Below, one piece after another: positions 16,179 through 24,265 of a DNA stretch of 24,364 bases. Source of the stretch: JAZDOT01 sp043798355. Its GTDB lineage: Bacteria > Patescibacteriota > Gracilibacteria > Peribacterales > Peribacteraceae. Within the stretch, counting starts at the first letter, position 1, and the number at the start of each line of letters is the position of its first letter. Below the pieces are notes generated by a model. That model was not told the origin of the DNA. It searched no databases and worked only from the letters and a program-made list of their open reading frames with translations. The translations under genes were made by a program, and so were the position numbers. The stretch lies in the NCBI GenBank assembly GCA_043798355.1, contig JAZDOT010000027.1:1-24364 (forward strand), read 5' to 3'.

Positions 16179-17624
16179 ATGGAACTCACACACTGTAAGC
16201 GTCTGGGATTCTCGCACACCCCCCTGCATCGACGGCTGGAGCCGCATGCTCTCCATTTTTTGACCCAGAGAACGTCGTTCTGGATCGCCGTCATTTCGGT
16301 GATGGCCTTCGTGATGGGAAATATGATCGGTCAGCATGGGTGGTATGCGTTCTGGAAGTCGGTCCTGGGTATGACCGATGATAGCTCGATTGTCTATTCA
16401 GGCACAGTGACGCCGCTGGAGCTTGTTCCTGACTATACTCTGTGGTCGCGCTTCGGCGGCGATCCGTCCGTCCACACCTTCCGTCAGGTTCCCTCCGATG
16501 CGCTCCGCCCTCTCCCCCGGTATGTTTCCGCCGTGCAGCGCGATTATTCCGTGTCGCACGGTCTGGGGAGCGATGTCTACTCCGTCAGTTACCTCGGATC
16601 GTACGATACGGGGACGGAAGGGATGGGGAGCCATCCCGGCGTGGATATCCGCACGCCCGTCGGCACGCCCGTCCGTTCGGTGGCGGCCGGTATCGTTGAA
16701 CGGTCCGGAAACTTAAGCGGATTTGGCAAGGTGGTCGTCATCCGGCACCCGAATGTTCCCGATCCCGATGATACGAGAAAGATGACGACGCTCTACTCCG
16801 TCTATGCCCACCTGAGTGCTCTCTACGTGACGGAAGGCGCCGTGGTGCAGAAGGGCGAGCACATCGCCGATTCGGGGATGACGGGTTCCGCATCCGGTCC
16901 GCACCTGCATTTCCAGATGGATCGCGAGAGCGCCCCGTGGCACCCCTATTGGCCGTTCTCGGATGCCGAGGCACGCTCCGAGGGTCTCACGGCCTCTGCC
17001 GCGGTGAACTCGGTGATCTTCCAGTCGCAGGGAAGCAAGTACACGGTGAATCCGCTCCTCTACGTGCAGGCGAACTACGCTCCGGCGAAGTCTCTCATCG
17101 TGCAGGATGCATCTGCCACAAGCTCCAGCTCATCCGCGGCGGCAATAAAAATACCCCCGAAAGAGCGTTTTGCCGCCCGTTTGCAGGCGAGGCTGGAGAA
17201 AGCAAAAACGAAGAATATCGCTGTCGTGCGCCGTCCCGTCGTGACCGCTCCGGCCGTCATCGAGAGTCGTGAGACTGTGGCAACGACGCTCCCGGAAACC
17301 GTTCTCTCCAATGCAAAACCCTCCGCGCACATCGCCTCCGTGGAAATCACGCACCGCGGATCCTATACGGGCCGCAGCTGGGAGAAGATCCGCCTCCGCC
17401 TCCTCGATCAGGACGGGAATACGGTGAAGTCCCCGGACATCCCGATGGATCTCTACTTCCGTACCGCTTTCGGCTCCGCGGAGTTCAAGCCCGCCATCCT
17501 CTCGACCCTGGACTTCGTGAATGGTGAAGCGTTCGTCGACATGCTGCCGCACGGGCAACGGACCGTTGTGGTTCTGATTCAGCCGTTCAATATCATGAGT
17601 GAGCCGATGACCTTTGAGCGATAG
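16179..17624 (+). CDS. Membrane-anchored M23 metallopeptidase
   Basis: The 481-aa protein is a likely peptidoglycan endopeptidase outside the membrane. It has a basic cytoplasmic N-terminus, then a single span at about residues 34-51 (FWIAVISVMAFVMGNMIG). The LytM/M23 domain holds the zinc ligands SHPGVD (His152, Asp156), YAHLS (His211) and SGPHLHFQM (His242, His244). The catalytic core runs from about 120 to 300. After a Ser/Ala-rich linker (about 310-345) a C-terminal region of about 110 residues looks beta-rich (SVEITHRGSYTGRSWEKIRL and onward) and may bind the wall or another protein. It is monocistronic, with a strong promoter and a hexamer array starting at its stop codon. Confidence 0.92.
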   Translation: MELTHCKRLGFSHTPLHRRLEPHALHFLTQRTSFWIAVISVMAFVMGNMIGQHGWYAFWKSVLGMTDDSSIVYSGTVTPLELVPDYTLWSRFGGDPSVHTFRQVPSDALRPLPRYVSAVQRDYSVSHGLGSDVYSVSYLGSYDTGTEGMGSHPGVDIRTPVGTPVRSVAAGIVERSGNLSGFGKVVVIRHPNVPDPDDTRKMTTLYSVYAHLSALYVTEGAVVQKGEHIADSGMTGSASGPHLHFQMDRESAPWHPYWPFSDAEARSEGLTASAAVNSVIFQSQGSKYTVNPLLYVQANYAPAKSLIVQDASATSSSSSAAAIKIPPKERFAARLQARLEKAKTKNIAVVRRPVVTAPAVIESRETVATTLPETVLSNAKPSAHIASVEITHRGSYTGRSWEKIRLRLLDQDGNTVKSPDIPMDLYFRTAFGSAEFKPAILSTLDFVNGEAFVDMLPHGQRTVVVLIQPFNIMSEPMTFER

Positions 17625-17669
17625 GGTTAGTGTTAAGGTTAAGGTTAAGGTTAGGACGAAGGGTAGGGT
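17622..17669. repeat. Eight tandem hexamers, TAAGGT type, starting at a stop codon
   Basis: The units are TAGGGT, TAGTGT, three exact TAAGGT, TAGGAC, GAAGGG and TAGGGT. The first TAG is the stop of the M23 gene. The core is the reverse complement of the 2941-2976 word. Confidence 0.9.
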
Positions 17670-17674
17670 GCGGA

Positions 17675-17729
17675 ATTGATCATTGAAAATGAAAAATGAT
17701 AGCGCGTACCATGCGCGTCCCGCGCATGG
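17675..17729. repeat. Second repeat word and a 9-bp palindrome before the GT4 gene end
   Basis: Heptamers ATTGATC, ATTGAAA, ATGAAAA and ATGATAG (17675-17702) follow the hexamer array. Then CCATGCGCG (17709-17717) pairs perfectly with CGCGCATGG (17721-17729) over a 3-base loop. It sits between convergent genes and could stall transcription, but there is no U-run. Confidence 0.6.
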
Positions 17730-17784
17730 CCGAAGAGATGACATTGGCAGCGTGGTGCGATCTGATGAGCGGTTTGGAAGAAAA

Positions 17785-18801
17785 TCAGGAGCAGCCGTTC
17801 CGGGCTGCGGTTTTGTCGGCAGATGTTTTCCCCGAGGAGATCGAAAGCACGAGCATGATCAGCGCGAGAATGAGGGCGGCGAGGAATTTGCCTTTCGTCG
17901 AGAGAAAGAGCGCAGTGATGCCGAAGCTTCCGCCGAGGAGGACCGTCAGGAGAATGATCTTTTGCGGCGCCCATCCGCGCTCCAGCAGGCGGTGATGGAG
18001 ATGTTCCCCGCCTGCGCTCCCGTGGAAGATCGACTGGCCGCGGAGGAGCCGCCGCACGACGACGATCACGGAGTCGATGAGAGGGACGCCGAGCACGAGG
18101 AACGCCGTCGCGACTTTCCCTCCGCTGTAGAGGGTGAGGACGCCCAGCATGAGGCCGAAGAACATGGAGCCGCTATCGCCCATGATCACGCGCGGCGGTG
18201 GAAAATCGAAGAGGATGCAGGCGAGGCTGATCCCGGTGAGGACGAATGCGATTCCTGCAAGCTCAGGTTGGTTCACGCGTGCCGAAAGCGAAAGGAAACC
18301 GATTGTCAGGAATCCGATGGTGGAGAGGGCGGACACCTGTCCGGGAATGCCGTCGAACCAGTTCAGGGCATTGATGGTGAGGCCGAGCCAGAGAACCGTG
18401 AAGATGCCGCTCCAGATGGGGAGCGGTCCGAAGAAGGGGACGAGGAGATCCATAGTATCCAGCTTGATCAGACTGCCGAGACCGAAGAAGCCCTCGAGGG
18501 GATTCGTCATCGTGTAGATGCGCGACCCCGTCGCGAAGATAATCAGGGCGGTCAGTACCTGGATGCCGAGGCGCAACCACGCGGGTAAGGGCATGCGGTC
18601 ATCGATGCATGCCGTGCCCAAGAGCAGGATGCTTCCTGCAATCAAACCGACAGCCTGCATATTCCATGTCGTGATGAGACTGAAGCAGACGAGGAACGTA
18701 GCGATTGCGAGGATCCCCGTAGGGTAGGGGAGCCGGGCGCGCTTCAAACCATAGCGTTCAGGGAAATCGAGGAGGCCGAGTTTCGGGAAGAGCCGAAGCA
18801 C
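17785..18801 (-). CDS. WecA/MraY-family polyprenyl-phosphate sugar-1-phosphate transferase
   Basis: It transfers a sugar-1-phosphate to a lipid carrier, the first step of a surface glycan. It has 338 aa and about ten spans from GTG 18801. Motifs: ACIDDRMPL (64-72, catalytic Asp67-Asp68), NALNWFDGIPG (144-154), MGDSGSMFFG (207-216) and GGEHLHHRLLERG (264-276), the His-rich WecA-type end; the last favours WecA-like over MraY. The N-terminus is a problem. The first membrane helix of the family is encoded in frame just upstream (to 18867, reading LIAPFVLLPIGAFAL), but there is no ATG, GTG or TTG before an in-frame TGA at 18871-18873, which lies within a heptamer repeat. Either CTG 18867 is used, GTG 18801 gives a shortened protein, or the start was damaged. 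Confidence 0.85.
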   Translation of the reverse strand: MLRLFPKLGLLDFPERYGLKRARLPYPTGILAIATFLVCFSLITTWNMQAVGLIAGSILLLGTACIDDRMPLPAWLRLGIQVLTALIIFATGSRIYTMTNPLEGFFGLGSLIKLDTMDLLVPFFGPLPIWSGIFTVLWLGLTINALNWFDGIPGQVSALSTIGFLTIGFLSLSARVNQPELAGIAFVLTGISLACILFDFPPPRVIMGDSGSMFFGLMLGVLTLYSGGKVATAFLVLGVPLIDSVIVVVRRLLRGQSIFHGSAGGEHLHHRLLERGWAPQKIILLTVLLGGSFGITALFLSTKGKFLAALILALIMLVLSISSGKTSADKTAARNGCS

Positions 18802-18861
18802 GAGCAGGTGGAGAAGCGCTGTGAGCGCGAAGGCGCCGATGGGGAGGAGGACGAAGGGGGC

Positions 18862-18889
18862 GATCAGCGATCAGCGTACAGCGATCAGC
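18862..18889. repeat. Four tandem heptamers, GATCAGC type, at the GT4 gene start
   Basis: The units are GATCAGC, GATCAGC, GTACAGC and GATCAGC. On the minus strand they read GCTGATC and place a TGA in frame just before the first membrane helix of the transferase gene. Confidence 0.88.
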
Positions 18890-18946
18890 AGCGGCCTTCC
18901 AGGCCGCGGGCAAATAGGCATGCGTGAAGGGTAGAGCGACCAGCGT

Positions 18947-18952
18947 TATACT
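18947..18952 (+). promoter_or_regulatory. TANNNT box six bases before the AroE-N-like gene
   Basis: TATACT, six bases, then ATG 18959. It is a good -10 hexamer with no clear -35, and the geometry would give a leaderless transcript. Confidence 0.45.
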
Positions 18953-18958
18953 TGAAGC

Positions 18959-19285
18959 ATGTCCAAACCGCGAAAGAATCCTCACCGGGAAATCTACGGA
19001 CTCCTCGGATCGTTTCCGGATGCATCCAAGCTTCTCAAAGAGTGGAATGAACGATTCCGCAAGCAAGGAATAGATGCAACCATGGAGGAGTATCCGGCAA
19101 CGGAGAAGAATCTTCCCGAGCGCTTAAGCGAGATGTTTTATTTCGACCGGAGGATGTACCTCGTGAGTTCTGATCTCTCCTGTGTGCTTCTTCGATTTCT
19201 TGATGAAGTGACTCCAATGGCAAGAAAGAGGGGAGTGAGAGTGGTAGAGAATCGTGGTGGTGTGTTGACAGGAAAGCTCCGTTAG
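18959..19285 (+). CDS. Small protein resembling an isolated AroE N-terminal domain
   Basis: The protein has 108 aa. IYGLLGSFPDASKLLKEW near the N-terminus, FRKQGIDATMEEYPATEKN, and LDEVTPMARKRGVRVVENRG at the C-terminus run in the same order as the substrate-binding domain of shikimate dehydrogenase (NPLAHSxSP, LGIDATYEP, LDEVTPEARAIGAVNTVVNR). The serine pair, the catalytic Lys of the NVTxPxK motif and the NTV element are not preserved, and no NADP domain follows. It is therefore unlikely to be an active dehydrogenase. It may be a repurposed domain or a remnant. The similarity is judged by eye. It is followed by a nonamer repeat and pgk. Confidence 0.5.
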   Translation: MSKPRKNPHREIYGLLGSFPDASKLLKEWNERFRKQGIDATMEEYPATEKNLPERLSEMFYFDRRMYLVSSDLSCVLLRFLDEVTPMARKRGVRVVENRGGVLTGKLR

Positions 19286-19289
19286 CTTT

Positions 19290-19334
19290 CCTCGGCGTCC
19301 TCGGTTTCTTCGGTTTCCTCGGCTTCCTCTTTTT
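19290..19334. repeat. Five tandem nonamers, CCTCGGTTT type, before pgk
   Basis: The units are CCTCGGCGT, CCTCGGTTT, CTTCGGTTT, CCTCGGCTT and CCTCTTTTT. The array lies between the stop at 19285 and the pgk start. Confidence 0.85.
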
Positions 19335-19337
19335 TGC

Positions 19338-19343
19338 TACACT
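19338..19343 (+). promoter_or_regulatory. TANNNT box six bases before pgk
   Basis: TACACT, then TCCCCC, then ATG 19350. No -35 is recognisable because the nonamer array occupies that place. Confidence 0.4.
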
Positions 19344-19349
19344 TCCCCC

Positions 19350-20567
19350 ATGAAAAATTATCCACTCCTCAAAGACGCTCCGCTCAAGAATAAGACCGTG
19401 CTCCTGCGCGCCGGATTCGACGTGCCGATGAAGGACGGCAAGGTCGTCGATACGACACGGATTGAAGCCATGCTGCCGACGATCCGCTTCATTCTGAAAG
19501 GCGGCGCGAAGCTCGTCATCCTCGCGCATCAGGGCAGACCGAAAGGGGAGCGCCTTCCCGAGATGAGCCAGAAGCCCGTTGCCGCCTCACTTGAGAAAGT
19601 CCTGGAGGTCCCTGTGAAGTTCTGTGATCAGTACCGCGGACCGGAAGCGCTCAAGGCAGCCAAGGCGCTCAAGGCCGGTGAAGTGCTCCTGCTGGAGAAC
19701 CTCCGCTATGAGAAAGCGGAGAACAGCAAAGATCCCGCCGAGCGGGAAGCGTTCGCGAAAGAACTCGCGTCATTGGGAGATATGTACGTGAACGATGCGT
19801 TCACCAACTGCCACCGCAATCATGCCAGCATGACCGGCATTCCGAAATTGTTACCGTCCTTCATGGGGTTGCAACTCGCGCAAGAAGTGAAACACCTCTC
19901 GCCCGTCCTCGACGATCCGCGCCGTCCCCTCACTCTCATCGTAGGAGGAGCTAAGATGGAGACCAAGGTTCCGGTGATCGAGCACTTCCTGAATAAAGGG
20001 GACGATGTGCTTGTTGGAGGTTGCATTGCGAATACGTTCATCGCCGCCCGCGGGTTCAACGTCGGCGCCTCCAAGTACGAGCCGGAGCAGGTTGCCAAAG
20101 CGCAGGAGATCATGCTTCTCGGGGAGAAGACGGAGCTGGCCGACATCCACGTCCCGCGCGATGTCGTCGTCGCCACGGAGGTCTCCGAGGACGCCGCGAA
20201 GCTGGATATCCCGACGGAGAACGTGCAGGGCGACATGAGGATCCTCGATATCGGCAAAATCACCATCAAGCGTTTTACGGATATCATTGAGAAGTCCGGC
20301 ATGGTCATCTGGAACGGACCGCTCGGTCTTTACGAGATGAACCGTTTCTCCCATGCGACCAAGCGCATTGCGGAAGCGATCGCGAAGGCGACGGAGGAGA
20401 AAGGTCTCGTCTCCATCATCGGCGGCGGTGATACGATCGATTTCCACATCCGCTACAAGTTTCCCCTCGATGTCTACACATTTGTGTCGACCGGCGGCGG
20501 AGCCATGCTGGATTTCATCGCTGGCACGGAATTACCCGCGCTCGCCGCTCTTGGAGCGGGAAAGTAA
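19350..20567 (+). CDS. pgk: Phosphoglycerate kinase
   Basis: This glycolytic enzyme makes ATP from 1,3-bisphosphoglycerate. The protein has 405 aa, full length. The N-domain has LLRAGFDVPMKDGKV (usual form RVDFNVP; Arg20 and Asp24 kept), AHQGRPKGER, LLLENLRYEKAE and NDAFTNCHRNHAS. The C-domain has LIVGGAKMETKVPVIEH for nucleotide binding, MVIWNGPLGLYE and SIIGGGDTIDF near the end. The Val-Asp of RVDFN is Ala-Gly-Phe-Asp here, a mild variation. It begins what looks like an operon with the baseplate-J-like and DUF218 genes, with gaps of 15 and 12 bases. Confidence 0.97.
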   Translation: MKNYPLLKDAPLKNKTVLLRAGFDVPMKDGKVVDTTRIEAMLPTIRFILKGGAKLVILAHQGRPKGERLPEMSQKPVAASLEKVLEVPVKFCDQYRGPEALKAAKALKAGEVLLLENLRYEKAENSKDPAEREAFAKELASLGDMYVNDAFTNCHRNHASMTGIPKLLPSFMGLQLAQEVKHLSPVLDDPRRPLTLIVGGAKMETKVPVIEHFLNKGDDVLVGGCIANTFIAARGFNVGASKYEPEQVAKAQEIMLLGEKTELADIHVPRDVVVATEVSEDAAKLDIPTENVQGDMRILDIGKITIKRFTDIIEKSGMVIWNGPLGLYEMNRFSHATKRIAEAIAKATEEKGLVSIIGGGDTIDFHIRYKFPLDVYTFVSTGGGAMLDFIAGTELPALAALGAGK

Positions 20568-20582
20568 ATTCTCTCCTCCGCC

Positions 20583-22169
20583 ATGCTCACTGTTCTCATT
20601 CCGGAAGAAGGGGAGTCGTGGGGTGCGTTCGCACGGCGCATCTCACAGATGCAGGAGCAGATGCTTGTCGTCCTTTCGGGGGGCGAGGAAACTCCTTCTT
20701 TGAGCGATGAGGAAGGCATGCGCGATTTCTTCGCCGTCTGCGCGGGGATCTCCGACCGTCTCCTCATTGCGTCGCGCAAGCGCGGAATCGTCACGGCAGC
20801 GCGGAGCAGGGGGATCCGTGTCGTGAGCGGCATCCGCGACCTCAAGGATATCCTCGAGGGGCATCCGAGCGCTCTCACGGTCCTGCGTCTCCTCACGCCC
20901 AATGTCTGGCGCCAGCAACTGAGGTCGCGCCTCCAGACGATGGGGCTCCTCTCCCTCCCGAAAATCAGGATCTGGCTCCTCATCTTCGTGAGTGCGCTCC
21001 TCCTCTTCTTCGTCCTCTTCCGCCTGCTGCCCTCCGCGAGTGTGCGTATCTGGCCGCGTGGCGATACCATCAGTCAGACGGCAAATATCTTCCTCGTGCA
21101 ATCGGGAGCGATCATCTCCTCCATTCCCGCTCGCGTCCGGACCATGGAACTCATCCCCTTAACCGTCCATGTGAAGCGCTCGATCACGTTCGATCAGATC
21201 AGCAAGAAGTTCATCGGAACCAGTTCGCAACTGGCCATGACCGTCCGGAACACTTCATCCGAGCCCTACTCCCTGCGCAAAGGGACCCGTCTCACGAATC
21301 AAGCCGGGATGGTGTTTCACCTCGAGGAGCAGGCCATCGTTGCTCCCGGAGAAGAGGTGACGGTTCCGGCTAAAGCTTCGGATCTGGATCTATACGGGGA
21401 GATCATCGGCGATCGCGGGAACGTCCCCGCTGGTCTCAAGTGGGATTTCCCCGGTCTCGCGCCGGAGGAACGCGTGCTCGTGTATGGGGAGAATCGCGAG
21501 GAGGGCAGCGGTGGGACGACTGCATACGAGACGGTCTTGAGTGAACGTGATCTGGAGATCGCCGAGAAGCAGTTGCAGCAGGAGCTCCTTGCCATGGCCA
21601 ATCAGCTGGTGGACGAGAACCGCACGCTCGAGAATGCGCAGCACCCCGAGCGTGTCCTGGATCGCCTCTACTACGATGAATTGACGACGTTCACGTACTC
21701 CGGCTTCATTCTTCCAACGCAATTCATCAACGAGAAAGTGTCGTCTGTTCCCGTGGAGGGGGGAATCATCTATACCGCCTTCGCCTATGACAAGAAGTAC
21801 GCTCTCGACATGCTCGCGAGCGAACTCCACTCCCACGTGGCGGACGGGAAAAAGCTCATGACGGACTCCATTCTCCTCGATCATCTGGTGCACCACGTCA
21901 TCGACTACGCGGACGATCTCTCGTGGATCAAGCTCACGGTCGATCTCACGGCGCGTGAGCGCTTCATCCTGGATCCGCTCACGCCCGCAGGCGCCCGCTT
22001 CGGGATGCAGATCCGAAACCAGATAGCGGGGATCTCCGTTACCGAGGCCTTACGGATCATCAAGAATCTCCCGGAGGTCGAGAATGCCGAGATTTCGCTG
22101 TGGCCGCCGTGGGGCCGTACGCTCCCGACCATCCCTTCACACATTGCCATTACAGCCGAAGATGAATAA
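20583..22169 (+). CDS. Baseplate-J-like single-span surface protein (CPR type)
   Basis: The 528-aa protein has about 125 cytosolic residues, one span at about 128-150 (IRIWLLIFVSALLLFFVLF), then a large outer part. The outer part includes VRNTSSEPYSLRKGTRLTNQ, an EEVTVPAKASDLDLYGEIIG stretch and a region with WDFPGLAPEERVLVYGE, a pattern seen in CPR proteins annotated as baseplate J/gp47-like. A long Glu/Gln helix follows near residues 320-345, then a mixed alpha/beta C-terminal part. The N-terminal part (LIASRKRGIVTAARSRGIRVV) recurs in the same proteins. Function is unknown. A pyrimidine-rich TTCTCTCCTCCGCC precedes the ATG. It probably shares a transcript with pgk. Confidence 0.7.
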   Translation: MLTVLIPEEGESWGAFARRISQMQEQMLVVLSGGEETPSLSDEEGMRDFFAVCAGISDRLLIASRKRGIVTAARSRGIRVVSGIRDLKDILEGHPSALTVLRLLTPNVWRQQLRSRLQTMGLLSLPKIRIWLLIFVSALLLFFVLFRLLPSASVRIWPRGDTISQTANIFLVQSGAIISSIPARVRTMELIPLTVHVKRSITFDQISKKFIGTSSQLAMTVRNTSSEPYSLRKGTRLTNQAGMVFHLEEQAIVAPGEEVTVPAKASDLDLYGEIIGDRGNVPAGLKWDFPGLAPEERVLVYGENREEGSGGTTAYETVLSERDLEIAEKQLQQELLAMANQLVDENRTLENAQHPERVLDRLYYDELTTFTYSGFILPTQFINEKVSSVPVEGGIIYTAFAYDKKYALDMLASELHSHVADGKKLMTDSILLDHLVHHVIDYADDLSWIKLTVDLTARERFILDPLTPAGARFGMQIRNQIAGISVTEALRIIKNLPEVENAEISLWPPWGRTLPTIPSHIAITAEDE

Positions 22170-22181
22170 CGTCCCTCATCC

Positions 22182-22862
22182 GTGATCCCGCACGCCTTCC
22201 ATTTCCGGCTTGCCCTGAAAGCTGCTCTCTTCTGCTTCCTCCTCATGCTGGATGCGCTCCTCCTCGCCGCCTTCATCGTTCTGTTCCAGTCCGGTGGAAC
22301 GGCTTCGATTGTACAATTCCCCTTCGACTGTGCCGTTGTCTTCGGGGCGGCAGTTCACGGGGAAAGTGATGCAGGCCCCGGCATTACACGGAGAACCTTA
22401 ACAGCGGTGCAGCTTGCGCAGCATGACGATATCAAGAACATTATCCTCACCGGAGGCAAGGGAAGCGCGGGTCAGGAAAGCGAAGCGCAGGTGATGCGCA
22501 AGGTTGCCATGCGTGCCGGGATGCCTCCTGAGCGCATTATTCTGGAAGAAAAGGCGGATTCCACATGGCAGAATCTTCGCTACAGTAAGCCATTAACGAG
22601 AAATTGTAAGTCTGTAGTAGCTATTTCGGACAGCTACCACCTCGCCCGCATCCGCCTCCTGGCCTTTCGGCAGGGGTGGGGGGACATAGCGACCTACCCC
22701 GCCTTCCCGGCCCCATCGGGAGCGTTTCAGGCTGTCAGTGTGCTGCGGGAGTCTATCGCCCTCCTGTACTACGTTAGTATCGATGGGGGAACGCTCGATA
22801 GGGAACTTGATTCGAATACGCAATCTGGTGCAAATATTGTGAATGCGAATTATGTGGATTGA
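22182..22862 (+). CDS. DUF218/YdcF-like membrane-anchored protein
   Basis: The 226-aa protein starts at GTG 22182, 12 bases after the previous stop. It has one N-terminal membrane helix (about 11-36), then a Rossmann-like DUF218 domain: DCAVVFGAAVHG (49-60), NIILTGGKG (86-94), ESEAQVMRKVAMRAGMPPE (99-117), ADSTWQNLRYS (125-135) and SDSYHLARIRLLA (149-161). The ElyC/SanA/YdcF family is linked to cell-envelope integrity and lipid-carrier use, and its catalytic role is not settled. The C-terminal 25 residues are Asn-rich and not conserved. The location after a surface protein gene fits an envelope role. Confidence 0.85.
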   Translation: MIPHAFHFRLALKAALFCFLLMLDALLLAAFIVLFQSGGTASIVQFPFDCAVVFGAAVHGESDAGPGITRRTLTAVQLAQHDDIKNIILTGGKGSAGQESEAQVMRKVAMRAGMPPERIILEEKADSTWQNLRYSKPLTRNCKSVVAISDSYHLARIRLLAFRQGWGDIATYPAFPAPSGAFQAVSVLRESIALLYYVSIDGGTLDRELDSNTQSGANIVNANYVD

Positions 22863-22933
22863 TATTCAAGATAAAATGCATTATGTTGAATAGGAGAATA
22901 TGTGGAAAACCCTATCCCCCGCCGCATGCCCAG

Positions 22934-22975
22934 AGCTTTTAGCTGTTAGCTTTTAGCTGTTCGCTTTAAGCTTCT
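22934..22975. repeat. Six tandem heptamers, AGCTTTT/AGCTGTT type
   Basis: AGCTTTT and AGCTGTT alternate twice, followed by CGCTTTA and AGCTTCT. A decaying heptad periodicity (CATCTGT, TTGCTGT, TGTTTCT) continues to the recombinase start. Confidence 0.88.
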
Positions 22976-23009
22976 CATCTGTTTGCTGTTGTTTCTGTTC
23001 TCTTCTCTT

Positions 23010-23957
23010 ATGTCCCCTTCGCCGCCCCCAAAAGTTGTAACAGCGCTCCATACGGCTATCGAACGGTATTTGGTCTTTCTGCAGGCCGAGCAGAACAAGT
23101 CTCCCCTGACTATTGTGACCTACCGGCAGGCTCTGACCCTCTTCGAGCGGCTCGGTGGAACAGATAATCCCCTGCTCATCGATAAGCAGTCCGTACGCAT
23201 TTTTAAGAGTGCGCTCCACAGTTTCCGGACACGTAGTGGTCATGAGCTCACGGTGCGAACGAAGAATCATCACTTGACAATTGTGCGAGCATTCTTGCGT
23301 TATCTTATTCAGGAAGAAGAAATGGATGTCTTCCCACCTGACCGTGTCCAGCGCTTCAAGGAAGAGCAGCGTAAGGTGAAGGTACTTTTTCGCGATGAAT
23401 TGGAACTTCTCCTGGCTGCTCCGGATACAGGGACGAAGGAAGGGAAACGTGATAGAGCCATTCTTGAGCTATTCTTCTCCACGGGGATGCGTCTCGCCGA
23501 ACTGCGTGGATTGAATTGTAAGGATATCAACGATCAGACGCGTGAGATTTCCGTACGGGGAAAGCGCGGGAAGATCCGCGTGGTCTTTATTTCCGACCGG
23601 TCTTCTCTCGCGATTCGTGAGTACTTAGAGTCTCGATTGGATCACCTCACTCCCCTCTTCATTACTCATTTTGCAAAGGCCGTATTCGCATTGCCTCCCG
23701 GTGAAGATTTTCGCATGTCTGCCAATATGATTTATCGGATCGTTAAAAAATATGCGAGAGAAGCAGGAATCCTATCCAATCCTTCGCCGCATACACTTCG
23801 GCACTCTTTCGCAACAGACCTTCTCCGCAATGGCGCAGACCTCCGTTCCGTTCAGGAGCTTCTGGGTCATAAAGATCTCTCTACTACCCAAATCTATACA
23901 CATGTAACGAATCCGCAGCTGAAAGAAATTCATAAGAAATTCCATCGCATCTCATAG
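23010..23957 (+). CDS. Tyrosine recombinase, XerC/XerD type
   Basis: The 315-aa protein is a site-specific recombinase that could resolve chromosome dimers or move an element. The N-terminal SAM-like DNA-binding domain covers about residues 8-110. The catalytic set is complete: Arg161 in STGMRLAELRGL, Lys185 in RGKRGKIR, His261 and Arg264 in HTLRHSFATDLL, His287 in LLGHKDLSTTQIYTH and nucleophile Tyr296. Residue numbers assume ATG 23010. An in-frame upstream start at 22983 would only add a Leu/Phe/Ser stretch from the decayed repeat. Only one Xer-like gene is visible, and the length and compactness fit a housekeeping Xer. The leader is a pyrimidine tract. Confidence 0.93.
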   Translation: MSPSPPPKVVTALHTAIERYLVFLQAEQNKSPLTIVTYRQALTLFERLGGTDNPLLIDKQSVRIFKSALHSFRTRSGHELTVRTKNHHLTIVRAFLRYLIQEEEMDVFPPDRVQRFKEEQRKVKVLFRDELELLLAAPDTGTKEGKRDRAILELFFSTGMRLAELRGLNCKDINDQTREISVRGKRGKIRVVFISDRSSLAIREYLESRLDHLTPLFITHFAKAVFALPPGEDFRMSANMIYRIVKKYAREAGILSNPSPHTLRHSFATDLLRNGADLRSVQELLGHKDLSTTQIYTHVTNPQLKEIHKKFHRIS

Positions 23958-23968
23958 TCGATCTTCTG

Positions 23969-23974
23969 TAGAAT
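23969..23974 (+). promoter_or_regulatory. TANNNT box six bases before the GIY-YIG gene
   Basis: TAGAAT is followed by TATCGT and ATG 23981. It is a strong -10 hexamer with no clear -35. Confidence 0.45.
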
Positions 23975-23980
23975 TATCGT

Positions 23981-24265
23981 ATGGAAAAGCCCACCAGCGG
24001 ACTCATGGGCATCTACCAAATCCGAAACGGGAAAACGGATGAACGTTACATTGGATCTTCGCTCAGTATTCATAATCGACTGAAGAAACATATGTTGGAT
24101 CTCATCAAGGGGGTGCATATCAACCGGTCGTTGCAAGAATCTTGGAATAAGGACGGGGTTGAAAGTTTTCTATTCTCAATACTTGAACTTGTTGGCAATC
24201 GTGAGGAATTGGGCAAGAGAGAAGGTAACCGCTCACTACCCCTGCAAGGGCATCAGTCGCCGTAG
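23981..24265 (+). CDS. GIY-YIG endonuclease, 3' end replaced by an IS end
   Basis: The open frame is 94 aa, of which about 81 are the nuclease. GIY (10-12), ERYIGSS with YIG at 23-25, the catalytic Arg33 in SIHNRLKKH, and NRSLQESWNKDGVESFLFSILE match single-domain GIY-YIG proteins related to intron-encoded endonucleases. The last conserved piece is EELGKRE; its Glu81 aligns with the catalytic Glu that is normally followed by a QYYID-like strand. Instead the frame enters GNRSLPLQGHQSP, which belongs to a mobile element that starts at about 24225. So the gene is truncated right after the catalytic Glu and is probably a pseudogene, though most catalytic residues remain. Confidence 0.8.
   Translation: MEKPTSGLMGIYQIRNGKTDERYIGSSLSIHNRLKKHMLDLIKGVHINRSLQESWNKDGVESFLFSILELVGNREELGKREGNRSLPLQGHQSP

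Noticed and set aside
18871..18873. TGA read as glycine (Gracilibacteria/SR1 code) to rescue the transferase start
   Set aside because: atpC's neighbour atpD, plus atpB, atpE, atpF and miaA, end in TGA at normal family lengths, so TGA is a stop in this genome.
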